DNA of 64,000 nucleotides, from assembly GCA_963682005.1 (NCBI GenBank), contig OY820914.1, forward strand, positions 2,046,001-2,110,000, in the 5' to 3' direction. The notes under the pieces were generated by a model. The model searched no databases. It was given only the letters and a program-made list of their open reading frames with translations, and had not been told where the DNA came from. Numbering within the stretch: the first letter of the stretch is position 1; every line of letters begins with the position of its first letter. Shown in pieces: positions 17,509-26,159 of this stretch. This DNA comes from CAIYUC01 sp963682005. GTDB taxonomy: Bacteria > Bacteroidota > Bacteroidia > Bacteroidales > FEN-979. Both the position numbers and the translations under genes were made by a program.

Positions 17509-17540
17509 TTTTTGTTATTTTTATTGAAAAATAACAAAAA
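17509..17540 (+). promoter_or_regulatory. Perfect 14-bp inverted repeat touching the kinase start codon
   Basis: TTTTTGTTATTTTT (17509-17522), loop ATTG, then its exact complement (17527-17540), whose last base is the A of the ATG. It could be a DNA operator or an mRNA hairpin that hides the start codon of the sensor kinase gene. Confidence 0.6.
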
Positions 17541-19663
17541 TGCCCCGTAAGGTATTCAAATTCTTCCTTCCTGTCCTTTATAGCCCCTATTTTAGCTCCC
17601 TCGTCATTTCAATTGCAGTCATCCTGCTGCTGCCTGATTTCTTCGAAAAATACAAATCCGAACTGACTGATTCGGGTATCCTCGAAAGGAGAAATGCCCT
17701 TTTTGCATATGAAGACCTGGATCATGACGGGTACAGCGAAGAGATCGAAGCCTTTACGAATACGGAAGGTGTTGCAACCATCAAGGTAACGAACCACCGG
17801 GGAATCATTACCAATCAATGGGATTTTGACGGCCAGATGATTCCGCGTGGAAAACAGTTCTTTTGTGGTGATTATGATAACTCAGGAACAGTCAGGATTT
17901 TTATGTTTACCCAACGGAATGACTCATTATTCCTCCATTGTGCTGACCCGGGTCACAAAGCGAAATTTTACTTCAGGAACCGGTTCATTGTAAAGATATT
18001 GAAAGGTCAGAAAAAGGAAGATTACGGGGTGGATGATGCGCTTCTTACCGACCTTGACAGGGATGGGAGCAAGGAAGCAGTATTTACAGTAATGGCCGGA
18101 TTCCCGCTTAAACCCCGGATTCTTTTTGCACTGGACCTGATGTATGACTCCCTTGCTGCTTCACCAGAATGCGGCGTGCTGAAAGGGATCAATGATATTT
18201 TTGACATTAACGGAGACCGCTTTCCTGAAATATTCTGCAATACCTATGCTCCGTCCAACTACCCGGATACTTCGCTCATACCTTGTCATGACAGCAGTGC
18301 GTGGCTGATCATCCTCGATCATAAACTCCGGTATGTATTCCGGCCTGAAGAATTCACCGGGTTTACCTCGAGTCTTGTGACGATCCCCTTTACTTCAAAT
18401 GACGGAAAATGGATCATAGCAGGGTATCATCACCGGGGTTCTCCTCCCAGGCCCTCTTTCATGGCAGTTTATGATCCAAACGGCAAACTTTTGGAAAAAG
18501 TAGTTTCAAGGGAATCGGATGCCAGGCATCCCTTTGATATTCTTACGCTGGGCAGTAAAAGGGAAAAGCTTTTCAAGGTCAATCATAACGGGGTCATTCA
18601 ACAACTCAATGCAAAATTGCAAATTATACGGGAACTTGAGATCCGGGACCTTCCCTGTACCCGCCCTTCCCGGGTTGATATTGACAGGGATGGAGAACCG
18701 GAGTTTATCTTTTACAACAGTTCGAAGAACCCTTGCATCATTACAAGAAATGATTTTTCAGACCCGGTAAGACTGGAGATTCCTGTGAGTAATCCCATCA
18801 TGGTAAATCTTTCATTGAAGCTTAATGGAAAAAACGAAGCTGAACTCTTCATCCAGAGCAATGAACACTTTTTCATGTGCACCTATTCCAGGAACCCATA
18901 CTATTTGTTAAAGTATCCTTTTTATGCCGGGATCTATCTTGTTATCCTCCTCCTGGTGTTCCTTATCGGCCTGAAACAAAAGGCTGCATTGAAACAAAAA
19001 TACAATGCCGAAAAGAAAATTGCCTCACTTCAGTTATTGTTGCTGAAAGACCAGATGGATCCGCATTTTACATTCAATGCCATCAATTCCATCAGTGCAT
19101 CGGTATCACAGAACAATCCCGAAGAAGCGAACAGGAACATCATCCTGTTCTCGAAGCTCGTAAGAGCCTGCCTGGTGCAGTCTGACAGGCTTTCACGGAC
19201 ATTGCAGGAGGAAATCGATTTTGTCAACGGGTACATGGAGATTGAAAGGAACAGGCTGGAACGGAAATTCGAATACCATGTACAGATTGCCCAGGATGTG
19301 GATATCCGCTGGATGGTGCCTAAAATGGTCATTCAGATCTATGCAGAGAATGCATTGAAGCATGGGATCAAGCCGCTTAAAAACGGCGGGATCATTAAAG
19401 TCAATGCCTCAAGAGATAGCAAGTGCCTTGTCATTGAGGTGGAAGACAATGGGATCGGACGCGGGATGTCTCAACAGGCTTCCGGTGAATCGACGGGGAA
19501 GGGCCTCGGCATCATGGATCAGTTTTATGAGATATTCAACCGGTACAATGAGGAAAAAATACGATATGAGATTCTCGACCTTTCGGATGAGATGAAAAAT
19601 GCACGGGGGACAAAAGTCCGTATCTTTATTCCCATCCATCTGAAATATAATTTCTATGAATGA
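17540..19663 (+). CDS. LytS-type sensor histidine kinase with FG-GAP-like periplasmic domain
   Basis: A 707-residue inner-membrane sensor. A transmembrane helix lies at about 17-35 and another at about 460-480. The roughly 420-residue periplasmic part holds Asp-rich repeats (DLDHDGYSEE, DLDRDGSKEA, DINGDRFPE, DIDRDGEPEF) of the FG-GAP/VCBS beta-propeller kind with likely calcium sites. The cytoplasmic part is a His_kinase (LytS/YehU) domain: H509 in DQMDPHFTFNAINS, YAENALKHG N-box, then DNGIG and GKGLGI ATP-binding motifs. The usual PHFLFN is PHFTFN here. It overlaps the LytTR regulator gene by eight bases. The signal sensed is unknown. Confidence 0.88.
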   Translation: MPRKVFKFFLPVLYSPYFSSLVISIAVILLLPDFFEKYKSELTDSGILERRNALFAYEDLDHDGYSEEIEAFTNTEGVATIKVTNHRGIITNQWDFDGQMIPRGKQFFCGDYDNSGTVRIFMFTQRNDSLFLHCADPGHKAKFYFRNRFIVKILKGQKKEDYGVDDALLTDLDRDGSKEAVFTVMAGFPLKPRILFALDLMYDSLAASPECGVLKGINDIFDINGDRFPEIFCNTYAPSNYPDTSLIPCHDSSAWLIILDHKLRYVFRPEEFTGFTSSLVTIPFTSNDGKWIIAGYHHRGSPPRPSFMAVYDPNGKLLEKVVSRESDARHPFDILTLGSKREKLFKVNHNGVIQQLNAKLQIIRELEIRDLPCTRPSRVDIDRDGEPEFIFYNSSKNPCIITRNDFSDPVRLEIPVSNPIMVNLSLKLNGKNEAELFIQSNEHFFMCTYSRNPYYLLKYPFYAGIYLVILLLVFLIGLKQKAALKQKYNAEKKIASLQLLLLKDQMDPHFTFNAINSISASVSQNNPEEANRNIILFSKLVRACLVQSDRLSRTLQEEIDFVNGYMEIERNRLERKFEYHVQIAQDVDIRWMVPKMVIQIYAENALKHGIKPLKNGGIIKVNASRDSKCLVIEVEDNGIGRGMSQQASGESTGKGLGIMDQFYEIFNRYNEEKIRYEILDLSDEMKNARGTKVRIFIPIHLKYNFYE

Positions 19664-20414
19664 TGAAAAGATACCTGTCATGATCGTGGAGGATGATGCA
19701 GGTGCACGAAAAACCCTGGCGCTGTATCTTTCTGAAATTCCCGGTATTGAAGTTATCGCAATTTTCGGCTCATCTGAAGAAGCCCTTCCCGGGATCCTTT
19801 CGGAGAATCCCCGGCTCCTGTTCCTCGATGTCGAACTCCCGGGGAAAAGCGGAATTGAGCTCCTCGAAGACCTTCGCAACCGGGATCTTGACTTTAATGT
19901 GATCTTCACCACGGCTTACGATCATTATGCCATCAAAGCCATAAAAAATGCAGCCTTCGATTACCTGCTGAAACCTGTGGATAAAGACGAGTTGAATACA
20001 ACCCTGACCAGGTTCAGGGCAAAGAGCCGGGAAAATAATTTCCGGGACAAAATAGATCTTCTTATAAACCGCATCAATCCCGTAGGCAAAATCCGGTTCA
20101 ACTCAAGGAATGGATTTGTAATGATCGATCCTTCAGACATCATATGGTGTGAAGCAGACTGGAACTACACCAACATTCATTATGGTGTCGACGAAAAAGA
20201 AACTGTGACCATGGTGTTGGCCAGGGTTGAGGAACTGCTGTCGTCAGGATCATTTTTCCGGATCAACCGTTCGATTCTGATCAACCTGAACTGGCTCATC
20301 CGTGTATCCCGCAAGCACCATACCTGCACCCTGAAAGCAGGGACCCTGGAATTGGATTTTCATATTCCTTCGCGGCATATCCGGGAGCTGGAGGAAAAAC
20401 TGGATAGAAGTTAG
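19656..20414 (+). CDS. LytR/AlgR-type response regulator
   Basis: A 252-residue regulator with an N-terminal receiver domain (VEDD at 11-14, phospho-acceptor D58 in LLFLDVELPG, TTAYDHYAIKA, LLKPVDKDE with the invariant Lys) and a C-terminal LytTR DNA-binding domain (about 145-250) including FFRINRSILINLNWL. It overlaps the kinase by eight bases, so the two are made as a pair. Its targets are unknown; the PspC-like gene downstream is a candidate only by position. Confidence 0.93.
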   Translation: MNDEKIPVMIVEDDAGARKTLALYLSEIPGIEVIAIFGSSEEALPGILSENPRLLFLDVELPGKSGIELLEDLRNRDLDFNVIFTTAYDHYAIKAIKNAAFDYLLKPVDKDELNTTLTRFRAKSRENNFRDKIDLLINRINPVGKIRFNSRNGFVMIDPSDIIWCEADWNYTNIHYGVDEKETVTMVLARVEELLSSGSFFRINRSILINLNWLIRVSRKHHTCTLKAGTLELDFHIPSRHIRELEEKLDRS

Positions 20415-20440
20415 AACTCTGAATTCTGACTTTCCTTTTG

Positions 20441-20448
20441 TAACTTTG
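20441..20448 (+). promoter_or_regulatory. -7 element of the PspC-like gene
   Basis: TAACTTTG matches TAnnTTTG, 38 bases before the ATG at 20486. No TTTG is seen at the -33 spacing. Confidence 0.55.
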
Positions 20449-20485
20449 CCGGGACCTCTTCGTCAAAGTCACCAAAACTGATATC

Positions 20486-20680
20486 ATGGAACCAAAAAGA
20501 GTTTACAGATCACGAAAAGATAAGGTAATCGGCGGTATATGCGGGGGATTGGGATATTATTTCAACATTGACCCGGTTCTGATCCGGGTGGTATGGGCTG
20601 TTTTATTCTTCGCTGGTGGTATCGGGTTACTTGCGTACATCCTGGCATGGATCATTATTCCTGAAGATCCGGCCATTTGA
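20486..20680 (+). CDS. PspC domain membrane protein
   Basis: A 64-residue protein consisting only of a PspC domain: basic start (MEPKRVYRSRKDKVIGG), ICGGLGYYFNIDPVLIRVVWAV and one long hydrophobic segment (about 35-58) ending IIPEDP. Such short stand-alone PspC proteins are common in Bacteroidetes and are thought to take part in envelope stress responses. It has its own promoter element and ends ten bases from the second AbiEii gene on the opposite strand. Confidence 0.9.
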   Translation: MEPKRVYRSRKDKVIGGICGGLGYYFNIDPVLIRVVWAVLFFAGGIGLLAYILAWIIIPEDPAI

Positions 20681-20689
20681 TTTGCGATT

Positions 20690-21358
20690 TCAGATCTTTT
20701 CTTTGATTTTCCTGATCTCCTGAATAAAATAATCAGCAATTTCCTGTTTTGAGATCATTTCTTTTGGCTGAAGATGCTCTGCCATGTTTGTTTCGGGAAT
20801 ATCATCGGTAAAAACCAGCGTTTCGGTATATGTTACCGGTGAAAGGTTCGGAACCAGCTGTTTGGTTGTCTCTATTATTTTATCCAGAGGAAAGACATAT
20901 TTGGAAAGAAAGTAAAGGTCGTAATAATCCCGTAATGTATTTCGTTGAGCAATGGCAGATAATTTCAGCACTGCTATTGTGAGCGGATTTGCAATATAAA
21001 GATGCTGAAACCTGAAAGAATCGGTTTTAATGGGGAAATCAACCAGGATTGATTCTGATGTGAAAAAAGTGACTTTAACCCCCTGAATAAGAAAATCTAT
21101 CTGATCCTGATCATTTTCCCTGATAATACGATATTTCTTGAAAAGAATATGGATGTTCCGCTTAATTTTTTTTGCCGGTAATGTCTCTCCTTCAAAAAGA
21201 AAATCCAGATCTTCACTCAGGCGGTGAAAAAGTTGCAATGAAAGGGCCGTGCCTCCAACAAGAGTGAATTCTTCCATAAATAACTGACGCCCCAGTTCCG
21301 TAAGAACTAAAGCTGTTTGATCAGGCAGATAAGTAAAATCGGGCCCAGTCAGTTCCAT
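20690..21358 (-). CDS. AbiEii-type nucleotidyltransferase (second module)
   Basis: A 222-residue nucleotidyltransferase-fold protein. TLVGGTALSLQLFHRLSEDLDF (residues about 33-54) carries the GG motif and paired Asp residues, and the later IAVLKLSAIAQRNTLRDYYDLYFL matches the conserved helical region of the family. It differs strongly in sequence from the protein at 1019, so the two modules were acquired separately. The gene starts three bases after the small upstream partner. Toxin activity is inferred from the family and from the two-gene layout. Confidence 0.8.
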   Translation of the reverse strand: MELTGPDFTYLPDQTALVLTELGRQLFMEEFTLVGGTALSLQLFHRLSEDLDFLFEGETLPAKKIKRNIHILFKKYRIIRENDQDQIDFLIQGVKVTFFTSESILVDFPIKTDSFRFQHLYIANPLTIAVLKLSAIAQRNTLRDYYDLYFLSKYVFPLDKIIETTKQLVPNLSPVTYTETLVFTDDIPETNMAEHLQPKEMISKQEIADYFIQEIRKIKEKI

Positions 21359-21361
21359 GAT

Positions 21362-21595
21362 CTATTCTGTAAGGATGATTTTTCTTATGAAATTGATTCT
21401 TTTCCGGTTTTTTTCTGAGATGGAAATATCCCGAAGCACTTTTTGAATAATTGAAACCTCTATCCTTTGCTTCAGTATTATCATATCCTGTATTTCCCCA
21501 TACAGGATAACCTGCCTAGATATAATTTCACCGGGCAGATCCGCATCTTGCTTATAACTCCAGAAGAGATGTCGTGAAAATCCGGTTGTTTTCAT
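21362..21595 (-). CDS. Antitoxin-like protein (DUF6922-like), second module
   Basis: About 77 residues starting MKTTGFSRHLFWSYK. The N-terminal 'LFW' aromatic motif and helical body parallel the small protein at 756. I start at 21595, not 21610, because the -7 element at 21621-21628 leaves no leader for the longer form. It precedes the nucleotidyltransferase by three bases, the expected antitoxin-first order. Confidence 0.6.
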   Translation of the reverse strand: MKTTGFSRHLFWSYKQDADLPGEIISRQVILYGEIQDMIILKQRIEVSIIQKVLRDISISEKNRKRINFIRKIILTE

Positions 21596-21610
21596 TTTGT
21601 GGAAACACAA

Positions 21611-21916
21611 GCTTGTTGAACAAAGTTAACATTAATTCCGAATGCCTGATTCGAATTTCCGAATGAAATTATGAAAAGCAATCAGAATGGAGTATTGACG
21701 GTTGCACAGTTAGTTCCTATTCATAAATCGTCATTCCGTATTGCATTCTGAAATCTAAAATCTGAATTCGAAAATAATTTCTATCTTTTCCTTGACAAAT
21801 ATTCCGGTTTTTAGTACTTTTCGAACCGGAATCCCTGGTGTTTTTCCTGCTGGATAGTTTGATTCCGTTAAAATGTCAGCCCATATTTTAACCATAAACC
21901 ATTCAAAAATTTTACC
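21611..21916. other. Intergenic region between module 2 and the repeat protein
   Basis: AT-rich. It holds the minus-strand promoter element TAACTTTG (CAAAGTTA on the plus strand, 21621-21628) of the antitoxin-like gene. A plus-strand TACTTTTC near 21815-21822 is one base off consensus and could serve the repeat-protein gene. Confidence 0.45.
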
Positions 21917-24790
21917 ATGAAAAAATCAATTACCATTCTGCTGATGCTTTTCATAGCATCCGCCATGATGGCACAGACCCCGGAGGCGATCAATTACCAG
22001 GCTATTGCCAGGGATGCAACAGGGGCTCCTGTTCCAAGTCAGCTTGTTAATTTCAGGCTTAGCATCCTGCAGGGATCAGCCTCAGGAACCAGCGTGTACG
22101 TGGAAACCCACCTGGCGACCACCAACCAGTTTGGTCTTGCTGTTCTTGAGATCGGCCATGGCACCGTTGTTTCAGGTTCATTCAGCACCATCGACTGGAG
22201 CGCCAATACCTATTTTATTCAGACAGAGCTTGACCTTGCCGGCGGTCCGGATTATCAGCTCATGGGCACCAGCCAGTTCCTTTCAGTGCCTTATGCCCTT
22301 TATGCGAAGGCTGCAGGAAATAATTTCGGGAATACCTGGTCAATTTCCGGGAATGCCGGGATGGATCCATCCGTCAATTTCATTGGAACCACCGATACAG
22401 CTAGCCTCATCTTCAGGGTGAACAATACGAAATCAGGCCAGGTGAATATGTCCAGGGCCAATACTTCATTCGGTTATAATGCGCTTTCAAACAATGATGC
22501 ATCCGACAATACTGCCATCGGCTGGTCAGCCTTGAACCAAAGTGTGGCCGGGGGCAATACTGCCATCGGATCTGGCTCCATGATCTCAAATACGACAGGA
22601 GGGGGGAACGTTGGTGTTGGACACGCTGCACTGGCTGCAAACCAGGAAGGGTCCGATAACACCGCCGTCGGATGGTCGGCTTTGAACCAGAACCTGGTAG
22701 GGGGAAATACGGCAGTCGGGCATAATGCATTGGGGATAAATACAACAGGCGGAGAAAATGTAGCCCTCGGTAACGGAAGCCTTGAATCGAATGTTGAAGG
22801 ATCCTATAATACAGCGATTGGCTGGGCAGCTCTTAACCAAACGGTGGTTAGTGATAATACGGCAGTAGGACACACCGCCATGCATTTCAACCGGATAGGT
22901 GCAGGGAACGTGGCAGTGGGGAACGGAGCACTCGCCAGTAACGAGGAGGGATCTGACAACACTGCCATCGGATGGGCGGCATTAAACCAGAACCTGGCCA
23001 CGGATAATACGGCAGTCGGACATACAGCCATGGTATCGAATACGACAGGCTCAGGCAATGTTGCCCTTGGAAACGGAACCCTGAGCTCAAACCAGGAGGG
23101 TACAAGCAACACGGCCATTGGTTGGGCGGCGTTGAATCAGAATCTTTCTTCAGACAACACGGCAGTCGGAAATTCCGCTATGATTTCAAATACGATCGGA
23201 GAAGGCAATGTGGCCGTCGGCAATGGCGCGCTGGCAGTGAACCAGGAAGGCTCAGGCAATACCGCTGTCGGCTGGAATGCTTTGCATGAGGATCTTACTG
23301 GGGAAAATACCGCGGTCGGAAATTCAGCCATGTTTTCAAATACGATTGGTACAGCAAATGTCGGCCTGGGGAATGGCGCCCTGGCGGTGAACCAGGAAGG
23401 CTCAAGCAATACGGCTGTCGGCTGGAATGCCTTGCACGAGAATCTTACCGGGGAGAACACAGCAGTCGGGACAACCGCCATGTTCTCCAATACCATTGGC
23501 TCCAATAATGTTGCCGTGGGCTACGGAGCATTGAACGTTAACCAGGAAGGTTCGAGCAATGTGGCCATCGGGTGGAATACAATGAGGGAAAACCTTTCAG
23601 GGGAGAATGTAGCCGTCGGAACGGTTGCCATGTATTCCAATGTTACGGGGTACAACAATGTCGCCATCGGACATGCAGCGATGAATACCGGCCAGACAGG
23701 AGTCAGCAACGTGGGTGTCGGCTGGGGAGCCTTGAACCAGAACACCTCCAGCGAGAATACGGCTGTCGGCAATGCTGCCATGTTTTCAAATACCAATGGA
23801 TTCAATAACGTTGCGATTGGTAATGGAGCCCTGTTCGCAAACCAGGAAGGGATCAACAATGTGGCTGTCGGCTGGAATGCACTGAATCAGAACATCGGAA
23901 ATGAAAACACGGCGCTTGGTACAGCCGCCATGTCATCGAATACCACCGGCTTTAACAATGTTGCCATCGGACAGGCGGCACTGATAGCAAACCAGGAAGG
24001 GTATAACAATGTTGCCATCGGCTGGAATTCACTTTCTGAAAACCTGTCGGTTGATAATACTGCAGTCGGAACATCTTCACTATCATCGAACACTACCGGG
24101 AACAGCAATGTTGCCATCGGTCATGAAGCACTGGCTGTAAACCAGGAAGGATGGAATAATGTCGCCATCGGCTGGCACGCCCTTCACGAAACGACATCCA
24201 CGGATAATACGGCCATCGGGAGAAATGCCATGGCAGGCAATACGACCGGCTATGGAAACATTGCGATCGGCGCGAATTGCCTGAACTATAGTCCGGAAGG
24301 ACATCAAAACACGATGATCGGTACGGAATCTGATTTTAATTCCGAATCTGTCAATTATTACAACTCAACCGGCATCGGTTATGGAACCAGGGTGACAGCA
24401 AGCAATGAAGTCAGGCTGGGGAACAACGAGGTTGAAACACTCTTCTGCATGGGCGCAACTGCACCCACAACCAGCGAACCGAATATGTATGTTGACCCGG
24501 TAACAGGTCAGATCATGCGCTGTGCCGCACCACCGAAATCCCCGGTAACAGTGAATGACCCGGGACAAACCATCGAGGGCCAGGCTGCAATAACGGTAAC
24601 ATTTACGGTTCCCCAGGCACGGAAGGGGAAAACAGTTTATATTTCACCGGATGGAGAATTACCCGATGGAATCGTAATGGCTTATGCACGTGTGAAAACG
24701 GATGGGGTTGTGGAAACGAAATTCACCAACATTACAGGGCAGCGTATCTCAGTGCCAGCCATGCAATATTTTATTTCAGTAATTCAATAA
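21917..24790 (+). CDS. Secreted repeat protein (tail-fibre/haemagglutinin-like)
   Basis: A 957-residue exported protein (signal MKKSITILLMLFIASAMMAQ). Residues about 21-140 are the N-terminal domain common to Bacteroidetes exported fibre-like proteins (TPEAINYQAIARDATG...FLSVPYALYAKAA). Residues about 182-800 are repeats of NTAVGxxAMxSNTxG / NVAxGxxALxxNQEG / NTAVGWxALxxN, about 16-17 residues each, three per 50-residue unit. They look like the left-handed beta-helical or trimeric coil repeats of adhesins. The C-terminal domain (about 850-957) is a beta-rich unit ending YFISVIQ. No Peptidase_S74 catalytic pair was seen. Surface adhesion is inferred. Confidence 0.8.
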   Translation: MKKSITILLMLFIASAMMAQTPEAINYQAIARDATGAPVPSQLVNFRLSILQGSASGTSVYVETHLATTNQFGLAVLEIGHGTVVSGSFSTIDWSANTYFIQTELDLAGGPDYQLMGTSQFLSVPYALYAKAAGNNFGNTWSISGNAGMDPSVNFIGTTDTASLIFRVNNTKSGQVNMSRANTSFGYNALSNNDASDNTAIGWSALNQSVAGGNTAIGSGSMISNTTGGGNVGVGHAALAANQEGSDNTAVGWSALNQNLVGGNTAVGHNALGINTTGGENVALGNGSLESNVEGSYNTAIGWAALNQTVVSDNTAVGHTAMHFNRIGAGNVAVGNGALASNEEGSDNTAIGWAALNQNLATDNTAVGHTAMVSNTTGSGNVALGNGTLSSNQEGTSNTAIGWAALNQNLSSDNTAVGNSAMISNTIGEGNVAVGNGALAVNQEGSGNTAVGWNALHEDLTGENTAVGNSAMFSNTIGTANVGLGNGALAVNQEGSSNTAVGWNALHENLTGENTAVGTTAMFSNTIGSNNVAVGYGALNVNQEGSSNVAIGWNTMRENLSGENVAVGTVAMYSNVTGYNNVAIGHAAMNTGQTGVSNVGVGWGALNQNTSSENTAVGNAAMFSNTNGFNNVAIGNGALFANQEGINNVAVGWNALNQNIGNENTALGTAAMSSNTTGFNNVAIGQAALIANQEGYNNVAIGWNSLSENLSVDNTAVGTSSLSSNTTGNSNVAIGHEALAVNQEGWNNVAIGWHALHETTSTDNTAIGRNAMAGNTTGYGNIAIGANCLNYSPEGHQNTMIGTESDFNSESVNYYNSTGIGYGTRVTASNEVRLGNNEVETLFCMGATAPTTSEPNMYVDPVTGQIMRCAAPPKSPVTVNDPGQTIEGQAAITVTFTVPQARKGKTVYISPDGELPDGIVMAYARVKTDGVVETKFTNITGQRISVPAMQYFISVIQ
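22460..24325 (+). repeat. Phased 150-bp tandem repeat array
   Basis: The anchor word (AACCAGGAAGG or close variants) falls at 22641, 22791, 22941 and so on every 150 bp to 24291, twelve times, with no insertion or deletion. Each 150-bp unit encodes 50 residues made of three related 16-17-residue sub-repeats. Confidence 0.9.
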
Positions 24791-24799
24791 AGTGTCTTC

Positions 24800-24939
24800 T
24801 CCGAAAAGTCATTTTTACAACATCAACGCTAAGACGCCAAGACGCAAATTATTTATTACTAATGAGTTTATTTTTAGCGTCTTTGCGACTTTGCGGTGAA
24901 TAGAGCTTATCAGAGAAAACTCAATAAAGTTAAGTGAAG
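24800..24939. repeat. Imperfect inverted repeat between convergent genes
   Basis: CGCTAAGACGCCAAGACGC (near 24827-24845) faces TTAGCGTCTTTGCGACTTTGCGG (near 24874-24896) in roughly complementary form. The pair could act as a bidirectional terminator for the convergent genes. Such 'aagacgc' arms are repeated elements in many Bacteroidetes genomes. Confidence 0.5.
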
Positions 24940-26019
24940 TTATTCCCGGATGAATTTGCCATGATAGATGGCTGTGCCGGGAAAAGTGACAGTCACCACG
25001 TAAAGACCGGGATGCAGTTGTGCGGCATCGATCGCCACACGGCCTTCCTCAAACCGGAATTCCGCTTTCACAGGGGTTCCGGTTTCTGTTGTTATCAGGA
25101 TCGTGCTGCCACGGCTAAAACTCCTCTCCGGATCAGAAATGTAACAGACATCCTTAACGGGATTCGGGTAAATGGTAATATTTCCCGCTGATATATCATC
25201 GGTACCGGTTACAGGTCCCCAGATTGCGCTAACATATTCGGGATGGTCGATAAACGGATTCCGGTTGTCCTGGATCTGGTAAATGGCATTGTTGCGGTTA
25301 ATCTCTTTCGTGGAAACAGGATCCTGGCTGCTCCACTGCTTCAACTGTGCAAGTTCCCATGCCTTGAGCTGCGAACCGGTAGTGGCGGCGCTTCCAGGCC
25401 AGCCGCTGTCCTCGGTATAGTACCGTACCGACATGTAAAAATAGGAGCGGGCAAAATCTCCTTTATATTCATTGATGGGTTCAAAAACGGTTCCGGTGTA
25501 ACCAGATGATGCTGAAGACCCAAGCTTGCTCCCATTCTGTGATGTCCATGAAACCTGGCCTACTTTGCCATACGGATAATTCGAACGTTTTCCGTTGACA
25601 TACCCGTCGGTCGGGTAAAGGTGAAAAAGATCGGAATACATCGGGTAGGCTCCGTCGCCGAACCAGCTCTGCGGCCATGAATGTTCCCGGTTGTAGCAAT
25701 CCCCTTCTCCGGAATAATTCCCGCATTCATCACTCGAATTATAATGATAGACGTAAGGAGGAGTTCCCCCCGGGACATCCGAATAGGTATCCCAGACAAT
25801 GTTTCCCGTTTTTACATCCGTCGTTGAGAAAGCTGTAATGACTTCGCCGTAAGTGATGGAATTATGGTTCTTGATAATGTTATGCAAGGCTGCCTGCAAT
25901 GCTGTTCCTGTCAATCCGTTCGCCGCATCATAATATCCCGGTGGGATCTGTGCATAAACAATTCCTGAAAAGCTGAAAACAAATAATGAGAAGAATAAGA
26001 GGGTTTGCTTTATTTTCAT
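24940..26019 (-). CDS. Secreted endonuclease I family nuclease with type IX sorting domain
   Basis: A 359-residue nuclease (signal peptide to IVYAQ). The EndoI/NucM core is plain: YNREHSWPQSWFG (Glu-His of the catalytic site), SDLFHLYPTDGYVNGKRSNYPYG, and later NPFIDHPEYVSAIWG. From about residue 285 a C-terminal sorting domain follows (ITIYPNPVKDVCYI...LHPGLYVVTVTF...HGKFIRE), the tag for type IX secretion and surface release. It probably degrades extracellular DNA/RNA for nutrients. A paralogue lies directly upstream. Confidence 0.92.
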   Translation of the reverse strand: MKIKQTLLFFSLFVFSFSGIVYAQIPPGYYDAANGLTGTALQAALHNIIKNHNSITYGEVITAFSTTDVKTGNIVWDTYSDVPGGTPPYVYHYNSSDECGNYSGEGDCYNREHSWPQSWFGDGAYPMYSDLFHLYPTDGYVNGKRSNYPYGKVGQVSWTSQNGSKLGSSASSGYTGTVFEPINEYKGDFARSYFYMSVRYYTEDSGWPGSAATTGSQLKAWELAQLKQWSSQDPVSTKEINRNNAIYQIQDNRNPFIDHPEYVSAIWGPVTGTDDISAGNITIYPNPVKDVCYISDPERSFSRGSTILITTETGTPVKAEFRFEEGRVAIDAAQLHPGLYVVTVTFPGTAIYHGKFIRE

Positions 26020-26047
26020 TGAGTTACGTATTGAGATTTTTTTACAT

Positions 26048-26159
26048 TTCGCTATTTCGCTATTTCGCTACTTCGCTACTTCGCTATTTCGTTACTTCGC
26101 TACTTCGCTACTTCGCTACTTCGCTACTTCGCTATTTCGCTACTTCGCTACTTCACTAT
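26048..26159. repeat. 8-bp minisatellite (TTCGCTAY x14)
   Basis: Fourteen head-to-tail copies of TTCGCTAC/TTCGCTAT with a few variants (TTCGTTAC, TTCACTAT). The array spans the gap between the two nuclease genes and overlaps the last codons and stop of the upstream paralogue (stop at 26148-26150). Confidence 0.9.

Noticed and set aside
22413..24307. Many open frames antisense to the repeat protein
   Set aside because: They repeat with the same 150-bp period, so they are frame artefacts of the array.
22460..24325. CRISPR-like periodic repeat
   Set aside because: The array is inside an open reading frame and codes for related 50-residue units without unique spacers.
26048..26159. CRISPR array candidate
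   Set aside because: The unit is 8 bp head-to-tail with no spacers, so it is a minisatellite.
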